From Rhodobacter sp. SGA-6-6 (GTDB lineage Bacteria; Pseudomonadota; Alphaproteobacteria; Rhodobacterales; Rhodobacteraceae): 64,000 nucleotides of DNA. Positions 36,549-44,386 of this stretch are shown one piece after another. Numbering within the stretch: position 1 is the stretch's first letter; each line of letters begins with the position of its first letter. The notes under the pieces were generated by a model. It saw only the letters and a list, made by a program, of their open reading frames with translations, was not told the origin of the DNA and ran no database searches. The translations under genes were made by a program, and so were the position numbers. The stretch is taken from the NCBI RefSeq assembly GCF_011043545.1, contig NZ_JAAKGP010000007.1:186001-250000 (forward strand). The letters are read 5' to 3'.

Positions 36549-37163
36549 ATGGAGAACTTTACCGCGGTCGACGGCGGGGCGGCGCTGATCATCATCCTGT
36601 CGGCGATCCTGGCCTATTCGCGCGGCTTCGTGCGCGAATTGATGGCCATCGTCGGCTGGATCGGCGCGGCCATCGTCGCCTTCCTTTTCGCCCCCTCCGC
36701 CATGCCGCTGGTCAAGGAGATCCCGGTGGTCGGCGACTTCCTGACCGACAGTTGCGAGCTTTCGGTGATCGCCGCCTTCGCCGGGGTCTTCGCGCTCGGC
36801 CTGATCGTGATGGCGCTGTTCACGCCCTTGTTCGCCAGCGTCGTCCAGCGCTCCGCCTTGGGCGGCATCGACCAGGCGCTCGGCTTCGTCTTTGGCGTGG
36901 CGCGCGGCATCCTGCTGATCGCGGTGGCCTTCATCGTCTGGGACCGGGCGCTGTCGAACCAGTCGGTGCCGATGATCGACAATTCCCGCACCGCCAAGGT
37001 CTTCGCCAATTTCCAGGCCTCGATCGACGGCTCGATCCCCTCGGATGCGCCGGGCTGGATCGTGGCGCGCTACAACGACCTGACCATGGTCTGCACCCCC
37101 GAGGCGAATGCCCCGGCGCCCGAAGCCCCTGCCGCCCCCGCGCCCGAGGTTCCGGCGAACTGA
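36549..37163 (+). CDS. cvpA: CvpA-family inner-membrane protein
   Basis: A 204-residue membrane protein with four to five helices (AALIIILSAILAYSRGFVRE, IVGWIGAAIVAFLFAP, VFALGLIVMALF, FGVARGILLIAVAFIVW) and a Pro/Ala-rich C-terminal tail (APAPEAPAAPAPEVP). CvpA homologues regularly sit before purF, as here, and are linked to envelope integrity in other bacteria; the molecular role is unclear. GAGGAGAGCGAGACG upstream gives a ribosome site. Confidence 0.9.
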   Translation: MENFTAVDGGAALIIILSAILAYSRGFVRELMAIVGWIGAAIVAFLFAPSAMPLVKEIPVVGDFLTDSCELSVIAAFAGVFALGLIVMALFTPLFASVVQRSALGGIDQALGFVFGVARGILLIAVAFIVWDRALSNQSVPMIDNSRTAKVFANFQASIDGSIPSDAPGWIVARYNDLTMVCTPEANAPAPEAPAAPAPEVPAN

Positions 37164-37239
37164 CACGCCGGGGCGTGACACCGCCCGCCACAAGGCATAA
37201 AGGAAGGCGCATCCCGCCCAAAGGATTCGGAGGCCGCCC

Positions 37240-38712
37240 TTGCTTTCCGCCACGCGCCCCTTCCTCGCCCACCCCTTCGACGACGAAAAGCTGAAGGAGG
37301 AATGCGGGATCTACGGCGTGATCGGCCTGGCCGACGCGGCGAATTTCGTCGCCCTCGGCCTGCACGCCCTTCAGCACCGCGGGCAGGAGGCCGGCGGCAT
37401 CGTCACCTACGATCCGGTGGAAGGCTTCAATTCCGCCCGCCGCTTCGGCTATGTCCGCGACACCTTCACCAAGCCCGACGTGATGGCCACCCTGCCCGGC
37501 AGCCTTGGCATCGGCCATGTCCGCTATTCCACCGCCGGGTCGAAGGGCCATACCGCGATCCGCGACGTGCAGCCCTTCTTCGGCGAATTCGCCATCGGCG
37601 GCTGCGCCATCGCCCACAACGGCAACCTCACCAATGCCGCCGCCCTGCGCAAGCAGCTGATCGAGCGCGGGGCGATCTTCCAGTCCTCCTCCGACAGCGA
37701 ATGCATCATCCACCTGATGGCGCGCTCGATGCAGAAGACCCTGGCCGAGCGGATCAAGGACGCGCTGCGCGCCGTCGAGGGCGCCTTCTCGGTCATCGCC
37801 ATGACCCGGACCAAGCTGATCGGCGTGCGCGACCCGCTGGGCGTCCGCCCGCTGGTGCTCGGGAAGCTGGGCGAGGGCTGGGTGCTGTCCTCCGAGACCT
37901 GCGCGCTGGACATCGTCGGCGCCGAACTGGTGCGCGAGGTCGATCCCGGCGAGATGGTGGTGATCGAGAACGGCGAAGTGCTGTCCTCCCGCCCCTTCGC
38001 CCCGGCGAAATCGCGGTTCTGCATCTTCGAGCAGGTCTATTTCTCCCGCCCCGACAGCATCATCGGCGGCCGCTCGGTCTACGAGACCCGCCGCCAGATC
38101 GGCGTGGAACTGGCGCGTGAGGCGCCGGTGGAGGCCGATCTGGTCTGCCCGGTGCCCGATTCAGGCACCCCCGCCGCCATCGGCTATGCCGCCGAAAGCG
38201 GCATCCCCTTCGGGTTGGGCATCACCCGCAACCAGTATATGGGCCGCACCTTCATCGAGCCGACCGAGCAGATCCGCAACATGGGCGTGCGGCTGAAGCT
38301 GAACGTCAACCGGGCGCTGGTGAAGGGCAAGCGCATCGTGCTGGTCGACGATTCGGTCGTCCGCGGCACCACCAGCCGCAAGATCAAGGACATGATCATC
38401 GAGGCCGGCGCGGCCGAGGTGCATTTCCGCATCGCTTCGCCGCCGACCGCCTGGCCCTGCTTCTACGGCGTGGACACGCCAGAACGCTCCAAGCTGCTGG
38501 CCGCCACCATGTCGGAAGACGAGATGCGCGACTGGATCGGGGTGGACAGCCTGAAGTTCATCTCGCTCGACGGCCTCTACCGCGCGGCGGGCGAGGCCAA
38601 CGGCCGCGATCCGCTGGCCCCCCGCTTCTGCGACGCCTGCTTCTCCGGCGACTATCCGGTGGCGCCCTCGGACAAGATCGAGGAAGGCTTCCGCATGAAG
38701 GCGGCGGAGTGA
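37240..38712 (+). CDS. purF: Amidophosphoribosyltransferase, TTG start
   Basis: A 490-residue enzyme, first step of purine synthesis (PRPP and glutamine to phosphoribosylamine). A 21-residue propeptide precedes the nucleophile Cys22 (KEECGIYGVIG), followed by the Ntn glutaminase domain (HVRYSTAGSKGHTAIRD) and the PRTase domain with VLVDDSVVRGTTSRK. Two cysteines late (FCDACFSGDYPV) may hold an Fe-S cluster as in the Bacillus type. TTG at 37240 is the start because GGAGG lies exactly 6 nt before it; no in-frame ATG exists nearby. The downstream broken gene overlaps the stop. Confidence 0.94.
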   Translation: MLSATRPFLAHPFDDEKLKEECGIYGVIGLADAANFVALGLHALQHRGQEAGGIVTYDPVEGFNSARRFGYVRDTFTKPDVMATLPGSLGIGHVRYSTAGSKGHTAIRDVQPFFGEFAIGGCAIAHNGNLTNAAALRKQLIERGAIFQSSSDSECIIHLMARSMQKTLAERIKDALRAVEGAFSVIAMTRTKLIGVRDPLGVRPLVLGKLGEGWVLSSETCALDIVGAELVREVDPGEMVVIENGEVLSSRPFAPAKSRFCIFEQVYFSRPDSIIGGRSVYETRRQIGVELAREAPVEADLVCPVPDSGTPAAIGYAAESGIPFGLGITRNQYMGRTFIEPTEQIRNMGVRLKLNVNRALVKGKRIVLVDDSVVRGTTSRKIKDMIIEAGAAEVHFRIASPPTAWPCFYGVDTPERSKLLAATMSEDEMRDWIGVDSLKFISLDGLYRAAGEANGRDPLAPRFCDACFSGDYPVAPSDKIEEGFRMKAAE

Positions 38713-39076
38713 CCGGCGCCCCGGCCGAGGTCGAAGCCTATCTTTCCGCCCTTCCGGCCGACCAGCAGGCCGCGCTGCGCACCCTGCGGGCCACCCTCGC
38801 CCGGCTGCTGCCGGACCATGTGGAATGTATGTCCTAGCCATGCCCGGCTTCCGCCAGCCCGGGCCGAAGGGTCGAATGGTCGCGGGCTACGCCGCCTTTG
38901 CGAAACACCTCGGCCTTTACCCGCATTCCGGCAGCGTGATCCCGCAGATCGACTGCACCCCGTTCAGGACCTCGAAATCCGGTGTCCTCTGCATCCCCGG
39001 CCAGCCCCTGCCCGATAGCCTGGTCGAAGCGATCCTCCGCGCCCGCCAGGCCGAGATCGCGGCAAAAGGGCGCTGA
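38709..39076 (+). pseudogene. DUF1801-family gene broken by a one-base deletion
   Basis: Frame 1 opens at GTG 38709 (overlapping the purF stop) and reads TGAPAEVEAYLSALPADQQA...LLPDHVECMS, then hits TAG at 38835. The rest of a DUF1801 protein continues in another frame: MPGFRQPGPKGRMVAGYAAF, HSGSVIPQID, FRTSKSGVLCIPGQPLP, ending AEIAAKGR at 39076. At the junction the DNA is TCC-TA-GCC-ATG where TCC-TAN-GCC-ATG (Ser-Tyr-Ala-Met) is expected, so a single base is missing after 38836. This is either a recent inactivation or a sequencing error. An ATG at 38825 could express the second part alone. Family function is unknown. Confidence 0.82.
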
Positions 39077-39088
39077 ACAGCCCCTTGC

Positions 39089-39150
39089 CCCTTCATCTTG
39101 GCTCAAATACTCCACGGGGGGCCCGGGGGGTGTGAAACCCCCCGGTTCCA
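39089..39150 (+). repeat. G-rich REP-like element R1
   Basis: CTTCATCTTGGCTCAAATAC, TCCACGG, then a GGGGGG...GTGTGAAA...CCCCCC stem. It shares its core with elements at 45958, 46850, 49368, 51966 and 57748. Confidence 0.75.
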
Positions 39151-39171
39151 CGGCAGGAACCGGAGACCGCC

Positions 39172-39828
39172 ATGACCCAGAAGATCGCCCTCGTCACCGG
39201 CGCCTCGCGCGGCCTCGGCTTCGCCATCGCCGAGCAGCTGGCGCTGCAGGGCTGGCAGGTGGTGGCGGTGGCCCGCACCGTGGGCGGGCTGGAGGACCTC
39301 GACGACAAGGTGAAGGCGGCCAGACTGCCCGGCGCCGGGGCGCTGACGCTGGCGCCGATGGACGTGACCGATGAGGATGCGATGCGCCACCTCTGCCGGT
39401 CCATTCACGACCGCTGGGGCGGGCTGCAGCTCTGGGTCCACACCGCGATCCATGTCACCGCACTGTCGCCGGCGCCCTCGCTCGACATGAAGGACCTCGA
39501 CAAGTCCGTCGCCATCAACCTGCGCGCCGCGGCCTTCCTGATCGGCATGGTCGACCCGCTGCTGCGGGCGGGCGACGGCACCGCGGTCTTCCTCGACGAT
39601 CCGGCGGCGGCCAACCGCTATTCCGCCGCCTATGGCGCGACCAAGGCCGCGCAGATGCAGCTGGCGCGCAACTGGCAGGCGGAGACGGTGAAGACCGGGC
39701 CGCAGGTGAAGATCCTGACGCCGCAGCCGATGCCGACCGCCACCCGCGCCCGCCACTACCCGGGCGAGGATCGCGCCCCCCTCGCCGATCCGCGCGCAGA
39801 GGCGATGCGCCTGATCGCACACATCTGA
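39172..39828 (+). CDS. Short-chain dehydrogenase/reductase
   Basis: A 218-residue SDR with VTGASRGLGFAIAEQLA (NAD(P) site) and YGATKAAQMQ (catalytic Tyr-x3-Lys). The usual NNAG is replaced by VHTAIHVT, and the substrate loop is short, so activity may be atypical. It precedes a YghU-type GST gene with 54 bp between and may share its transcript. Substrate unknown. Confidence 0.85.
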   Translation: MTQKIALVTGASRGLGFAIAEQLALQGWQVVAVARTVGGLEDLDDKVKAARLPGAGALTLAPMDVTDEDAMRHLCRSIHDRWGGLQLWVHTAIHVTALSPAPSLDMKDLDKSVAINLRAAAFLIGMVDPLLRAGDGTAVFLDDPAAANRYSAAYGATKAAQMQLARNWQAETVKTGPQVKILTPQPMPTATRARHYPGEDRAPLADPRAEAMRLIAHI

Positions 39829-39882
39829 ACCTTGGCCCCCGGCCCGCAGCGGGCTATCCTGCCGCCGAACAGGAGAACCGCC

Positions 39883-40728
39883 ATGGCCGATACCGACTGG
39901 ACCCCGCCCCGCGTCTGGACATGGGAGCAGCCCTCGGGCGGCGCCTTCGCCTCGCTGAACCGCCCCATTGCCGGGGCCACGCATGACAAGGACCTGCCGG
40001 TGGGGCAGCATCCCTTGCAGCTTTACTCGCTGGCCACGCCGAACGGCCAGAAGGTGACGATCCTGCTGGAAGAGCTGCTGGAGGCCGGCCACCCGGCCGA
40101 ATACGACGCCTGGCTGATCGAGATTTCCAAGGGCGACCAGTTCGGCTCGGGCTTCGTCGAGGTGAACCCGAATTCCAAGATCCCCGCCATGCTGGACCGC
40201 GAGACCGGCACAAGGATCTTCGAGAGCGGCTCGATCCTGGTCTTCCTGGCCGAGAAGTTCGGCGCCTTCCTGCCCTCCTCCGGCCCCGCCCGGACCGAGG
40301 TGATGAACTGGCTGTTCTGGCAGATGGGATCGGCGCCCTTCCTCGGCGGCGGCTTCGGGCATTTCTACAAATACGCGCCCACCAAGCAGGAATACCCGAT
40401 CAACCGCTACACGATGGAGGCCAAGCGCCAGCTGGACGTGCTGGACCGGCAACTGGCAGAGCGCCCCTTCATCGCCGGGGACGACTATTCCATCGCCGAC
40501 ATGGCGATCTTCCCCTGGTATGGCGCGGTGGTGCGGAACGAGACCTACGAGGCGGCCGAATTCCTGGACGCCGGCAGCTACACCAACGTGCTGCGGTGGG
40601 CCGCCGGGATCGCCGCCCGCCCGGCGGTGATCCGCGGCCGCATGGTCAACTGCACCTGGGGGCCGGAGAACGCCCAGGTCCCCGAACGCCACTCGGCGGC
40701 GGATTTCGACGGCAAGGCGACCGGCTGA
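39883..40728 (+). CDS. yghU: Glutathione S-transferase, YghU type (Nu class)
   Basis: A 281-residue GST with an N-terminal extension (RVWTWEQPSGGAFASLNRPI) before the thioredoxin-like domain (LYSLATPNGQKVTILLEELL; NPNSKIPAMLDRE; FESGSILVFLAEKFG), then the all-helical domain (MNWLFWQMGSAPFLGGGFGH, SIADMAIFPWYG). The extension and 'GGGFGHFYKYAP' are characteristic of YghU/YfcG disulfide-bond oxidoreductases that bind two glutathiones. AGGAGAACCGCC lies before the ATG at 39883. Confidence 0.9.
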   Translation: MADTDWTPPRVWTWEQPSGGAFASLNRPIAGATHDKDLPVGQHPLQLYSLATPNGQKVTILLEELLEAGHPAEYDAWLIEISKGDQFGSGFVEVNPNSKIPAMLDRETGTRIFESGSILVFLAEKFGAFLPSSGPARTEVMNWLFWQMGSAPFLGGGFGHFYKYAPTKQEYPINRYTMEAKRQLDVLDRQLAERPFIAGDDYSIADMAIFPWYGAVVRNETYEAAEFLDAGSYTNVLRWAAGIAARPAVIRGRMVNCTWGPENAQVPERHSAADFDGKATG

Positions 40729-40732
40729 CCCG

Positions 40733-40778
40733 CCGATTTCCGCGCGGAAATCGGGGCGGAAATCGCGCGATTTCCGCC
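40733..40778. terminator. Two abutting perfect palindromes between convergent genes
   Basis: A 22-bp palindrome (CCGATTTCCGC / GCGGAAATCGG, 40733-40754) is followed without gap by a 24-bp palindrome (GGCGGAAATCGC / GCGATTTCCGCC, 40755-40778). They fill the 57-bp gap between the yghU-type GST gene and the PLP enzyme gene. Likely a bidirectional terminator; with shared GGAAATCG / CGATTTCC arms, alternative pairings are possible. Confidence 0.75.
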
Positions 40779-40785
40779 GACCCCC

Positions 40786-41886
40786 TCAGCCGAGCGCTTC
40801 CCCGATCGCCGTCCACAGCGGCGCCACCGGCTCCACCCCGACCGAAAGCCGGATGAAGCCCTCGGCCACCGCATCGCCCCAGCGGGCGCGGCGTTCCCCG
40901 GCGGTATGGGTGCCGCCGAAACTGGTGGTCTGCTCGACCAGCGGACAACGGGCGAGGAAACCTTCGGCCTCGGCCTCGGTGGCAAGCTCGAACCCGATCA
41001 GGAAGCCGCCATTGGCCATCTGCCCGCCGACCGCGCCATGCGAGGGGTCGCCGGGCAGGCCGGGATAGCGCAAGCCGCGCACCTTCGGATGCGCCGCCAG
41101 CCGGTCCGCGATGAGGGCGGCGCTGGCGCACATCCGCTCCAGCCTGACCTCCAGCGTCTCCAGTCCGCGGTGGACCAGAAAGGCCTCGAACGGCCCCGGC
41201 ACCACGCCCGCCATCCGCCGCCAGTCGCTCACCCGCGCCATCAGCGCCGCATCGCGGCCGGCGACATGGCCGAAGAGCACATCGGAATGCCCCGCCGGCG
41301 CCTTGGTGTCGGCCGCGACCACCAGATCGGCGCCGAGGTCCAGCGGGCGCTGGAGAAGCGGCGTCATCGTGGTGTTGTCGGCGATCACCCTCGCCTCGGC
41401 CGCCCGGGCGCGGGCAGCGACCGCGGCGATGTCCAGCACATCCAGCCCGGGGTTGGAGGGCGTCTCCAGATAGACCACCGCGACGCCGGTGAAATCGGCG
41501 GCGGCATAGTCCCGGGTGGCAAGCTGGACCACGGTCACGCCGAGGGGAGCGAGGAAGCCTTCAGACAGGATGCGGGTGACGTAATAGCCGTCCGAGGGGA
41601 TCACCAGCCGGTCGCCCGCCTTCAGCGTGGCGAACAGCGCCGCCGAGATCGCCGCCATGCCGGAGGGGAAGCTGACGCATTCGGCCTCCTCCAGAAGGGC
41701 AAGCTGCGCCTCCACCGCCTCCCAGGTCGGCATCCCGTTGCGGCCGTAGACGAAGGGCGCCCCCTGCACCTGCGGCAGGTGGTAGGTGGCCGAGGCGGTG
41801 ATCGGCGGCACCACCGGGTCGCCCGCGACAAGGCCCGGCTTGCGGTGGTGCAGAAGGCGGGCGGCGCGGGTCTCGCTGTCGGTCAT
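40786..41886 (-). CDS. Cys/Met-metabolism PLP enzyme (cystathionine gamma-lyase-like)
   Basis: A 366-residue fold-I PLP enzyme of the trans-sulfuration family: FVYGRNGMPTWEAVEAQLA, CVSFPSGMAAISAALF, VYLETPSNPGLDV, the PLP lysine in AADTKAPAGHSDVLFG, and TSFGGTHTAGERRARWG near the C-terminus. It could act as cystathionine lyase or methionine lyase; the sequence does not decide. It is the last gene of the minus-strand run, 71 bp after the previous one, so its link to the amine cluster is uncertain. Confidence 0.86.
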   Translation of the reverse strand: MTDSETRAARLLHHRKPGLVAGDPVVPPITASATYHLPQVQGAPFVYGRNGMPTWEAVEAQLALLEEAECVSFPSGMAAISAALFATLKAGDRLVIPSDGYYVTRILSEGFLAPLGVTVVQLATRDYAAADFTGVAVVYLETPSNPGLDVLDIAAVAARARAAEARVIADNTTMTPLLQRPLDLGADLVVAADTKAPAGHSDVLFGHVAGRDAALMARVSDWRRMAGVVPGPFEAFLVHRGLETLEVRLERMCASAALIADRLAAHPKVRGLRYPGLPGDPSHGAVGGQMANGGFLIGFELATEAEAEGFLARCPLVEQTTSFGGTHTAGERRARWGDAVAEGFIRLSVGVEPVAPLWTAIGEALG

Positions 41887-41957
41887 GGCGGCTCCGGTGG
41901 TTCGGGATGGAAGGGTTGTCGGACCTGCCTTGCGATTCCTCAACCCCCGAGGCTGCC

Positions 41958-42857
41958 CTACTCCAGCCGCGCCGGAAAACCCTCGGCCCGCAGGTCGGTG
42001 CCGAGCGCGTCTTCCAGCAGCCTGACGATGGCCGTCGACTGCGCCGCGCCGCCATAGACCGCCTTGCCCTTCAGGAAGGTCTGCGCCACCTGCGCGGCCA
42101 GGTCCAGCGGCACCCCGAACTCGCGCCCGAAGCCCATGGCGAAGCCGAGGTCCTTCAGCGCCAGGTCCATGGTGAAGCCCACGTCGTAGCTGCCGTTCAG
42201 GATCAGCTGGCCCTCGGTCTCATGCACGAAGGAACTGCCGGAGGAGGCCGCAATCGCCTCCCAGGCCGTCTTCAGGTCCAAGCCCCCGCGTTTCGCCAGC
42301 ATCAGCGCCTCGCCGTCGGCGACCAGATGGATGAAGGCCAGCATGTTGGTGATGACCTTGATCACCGCGGCGGACCCGAGCGGCCCCATGTGGAAGATGC
42401 GCTTGCCGATGGACTGGATCGCCGGACGGTGCAGGTCGAACAGCTCCCGGTCGCCGCCGACCAGCACGGTGATCTCGCCCCGCGCCGCCAGATGCACGCC
42501 GCCGGTGACCGAGGCCTCCATCATCCGCACCTCGCAGGTGCGGGCCAGCCCGGCCAGCCGCAGAACGTCGTCGCGGCCGAGGGTGGAGTTCTCGATCCAG
42601 GTCGATCCGGGTTTCAGCCCGGTCAGCAGTTCGGCCAGCACCGCTTCGGAGGCAGCCGGGTGGGGCAGGCAGGTGAAGACATGGTCCACCTGCCCGGCCA
42701 GTTCGGTCACCGATCCCGCCACCTGCGCCCCGAGCGCGCGGTGACGCTCGGCCAGCGCCGGATTGCGGTCGAAGACCGTGACCTCATGCCCCGCCCGGAT
42801 CAGGCTGGCGGCAAGGTGGCCGCCCAGATTGCCCAGGCCGATATAGCCGTAACGCAT
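41958..42857 (-). CDS. Beta-hydroxyacid dehydrogenase (3-hydroxyisobutyrate dehydrogenase-like)
   Basis: A 299-residue NAD(P)-dependent enzyme: GYIGLGNLGGHLAASLIRAG (Rossmann site), DHVFTCLPHPAASE, EASVTGGVHLAARGEITVLV (substrate loop) and the catalytic Lys in AAVIKVITNMLAF. The family oxidises 3-hydroxyisobutyrate, tartronate semialdehyde or related acids. ATG 42857 starts the family homology; the frame is open beyond the hairpin upstream. The neighbours suggest work on a C3/C4 acid from the cluster's substrate. Confidence 0.88.
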   Translation of the reverse strand: MRYGYIGLGNLGGHLAASLIRAGHEVTVFDRNPALAERHRALGAQVAGSVTELAGQVDHVFTCLPHPAASEAVLAELLTGLKPGSTWIENSTLGRDDVLRLAGLARTCEVRMMEASVTGGVHLAARGEITVLVGGDRELFDLHRPAIQSIGKRIFHMGPLGSAAVIKVITNMLAFIHLVADGEALMLAKRGGLDLKTAWEAIAASSGSSFVHETEGQLILNGSYDVGFTMDLALKDLGFAMGFGREFGVPLDLAAQVAQTFLKGKAVYGGAAQSTAIVRLLEDALGTDLRAEGFPARLE

Positions 42858-42874
42858 CGCAATCTCCGCCACAG

Positions 42875-42895
42875 CGATTTTTCGCCGAAAAATCG
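42875..42895. repeat. 21-bp palindrome, GATTTTCG family
   Basis: CGATTTTTCG, one C, CGAAAAATCG, between two co-directional minus-strand genes. Identical in sequence to the palindrome at 52910-52930. Confidence 0.7.
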
Positions 42896-42945
42896 GGGCC
42901 GCAGCACCCTGCCGCGACCCCGGACCCGGTCCGCGAGGGGCTGCC

Positions 42946-44376
42946 TCAGGCGCCCCAGCCGACGATGCCCTTGACCTCGCAGAAGTCGTGGATGCCCCAG
43001 TCGGCATATTCGCGGCCGTTGCCGGACTGCTTGTAGCCGCCGAAGGGGGCCGAGGTGTCCCAGTCCGGATAGTTCAGGTTCACCGTCCCGGCGCGCAGGC
43101 GGCGGGCGACGGGCCGGGCATCCTCGACCGGGCCGGCGATATAGGCGGCAAGGCCGTAGACCGTATCGTTGGCCTGCTGCACCGCATCGTCGATGTCGTC
43201 ATAGGGCTGGATCGCCAGCACCGGGCCGAAGATCTCCTCCTTCGAGATGGTCATCGCATTGACCACGTCGCCGAAGACGGTCGGCCGCACGAACCAGCCG
43301 CGGTTCAAGCCCGCCGGGCGGCCGGTGCCGCCGGTGACCAGGGTCGCGCCCTCATCGATGCCGGCCTGGATCAGCCGCTGCACCTTGTCGAACTGCAGCT
43401 TCGACACCAGCGGGCCGAGCACCGTCGCCTCGTCGCGCGGGTCGCCGGTGACGATGGCCTCGGCGGCTTCCTTCGCCACCGCCAGCGCCTCGGCCTGTTT
43501 CGCGCGCGGCACCAGCATCCGGGTCGGCGCGTCGCAGGACTGGCCGGTGTTCGACATCACCGCATTGACGCCGGCCGCCACCGCCTCGGCCAGGTCCGCG
43601 CTCGGCAGGATGATGTTGGGCGACTTGCCGCCCAGTTCCTGCGCCACCCGCTTCACCGTCGGCGCCGCCGCCGCCGCGATGGCGGTCCCGGCCCGGGTCG
43701 AGCCGGTGAAGGACACCATGTCCACCTCGGGGTGCGAGGACATCCGCGCGCCCACCTCCGGCCCCGCCCCGTTCACCAGGTTGAACACGCCCTTCGGCAC
43801 GCCGGCGTCATGCAGCACCTGCGCGAACAGCACGCCGGACAGCGGCGCGATCTCCGACGGTTTCAGCACCATGGTGCAGCCGGCGATCAGCGCCGGGGCC
43901 ACCTTGCAGGCGATCTGGTTCATCGGCCAGTTCCAGGGCGTGATCAACGAACAGACCCCGATCCCCTCATGCACGATCCGGGTGGTGCCGCGCATGTATT
44001 CCCACTCGAATTCCTCGCCGGCCTTGATGGTGGCCTCGATATGGACCTGCCCGGCCCAGGCCTGGGCATTGCGGGCCCAGGTGATCGGCGCGCCCATCTC
44101 GGTGGACATCACCTGGGCGAAGTCCTCGTAGCGCTCGTTGTAGATCTCCAGGATCCGCTTCACCAGCGCGATGCGTTCCTTCACCGGCGTCACGGTCCAG
44201 ACGTCGAAGGCGGCGCGGGCGGCCAGGATGGCGCGGTCGGCATCCTCGGCATTGCCGAGGGCGACCTCGCAGACGATCTCCTCGGTTGCCGGGTTCTCCA
44301 CCCCGACGCGGGTCTTCGACAGCGGCTCGACCCATTCCCCGTCTATGTAGAATTTGGTCATGTTCTGCGGGATCAT
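42946..44376 (-). CDS. Aldehyde dehydrogenase
   Basis: A 476-residue NAD(P)-dependent aldehyde dehydrogenase: GVCSLITPWNWPMNQIACKV, FTGSTRAGTAIA, general base Glu in AQELGGKSPNIIL, nucleophile Cys in NTGQSCDAPTRM, and EEIFGPVLAI. The family oxidises an aldehyde to an acid. Starts at ATG 44376 or 44361 are possible (the second is directly before TKFYIDGEW). It lies 10 bp after the MttB-family gene, so it is in the same operon; formaldehyde, methylmalonate-semialdehyde-like or betaine-aldehyde-type substrates are open options. Confidence 0.93.
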   Translation of the reverse strand: MIPQNMTKFYIDGEWVEPLSKTRVGVENPATEEIVCEVALGNAEDADRAILAARAAFDVWTVTPVKERIALVKRILEIYNERYEDFAQVMSTEMGAPITWARNAQAWAGQVHIEATIKAGEEFEWEYMRGTTRIVHEGIGVCSLITPWNWPMNQIACKVAPALIAGCTMVLKPSEIAPLSGVLFAQVLHDAGVPKGVFNLVNGAGPEVGARMSSHPEVDMVSFTGSTRAGTAIAAAAAPTVKRVAQELGGKSPNIILPSADLAEAVAAGVNAVMSNTGQSCDAPTRMLVPRAKQAEALAVAKEAAEAIVTGDPRDEATVLGPLVSKLQFDKVQRLIQAGIDEGATLVTGGTGRPAGLNRGWFVRPTVFGDVVNAMTISKEEIFGPVLAIQPYDDIDDAVQQANDTVYGLAAYIAGPVEDARPVARRLRAGTVNLNYPDWDTSAPFGGYKQSGNGREYADWGIHDFCEVKGIVGWGA

Positions 44377-44386
44377 GGCGTCGCCC

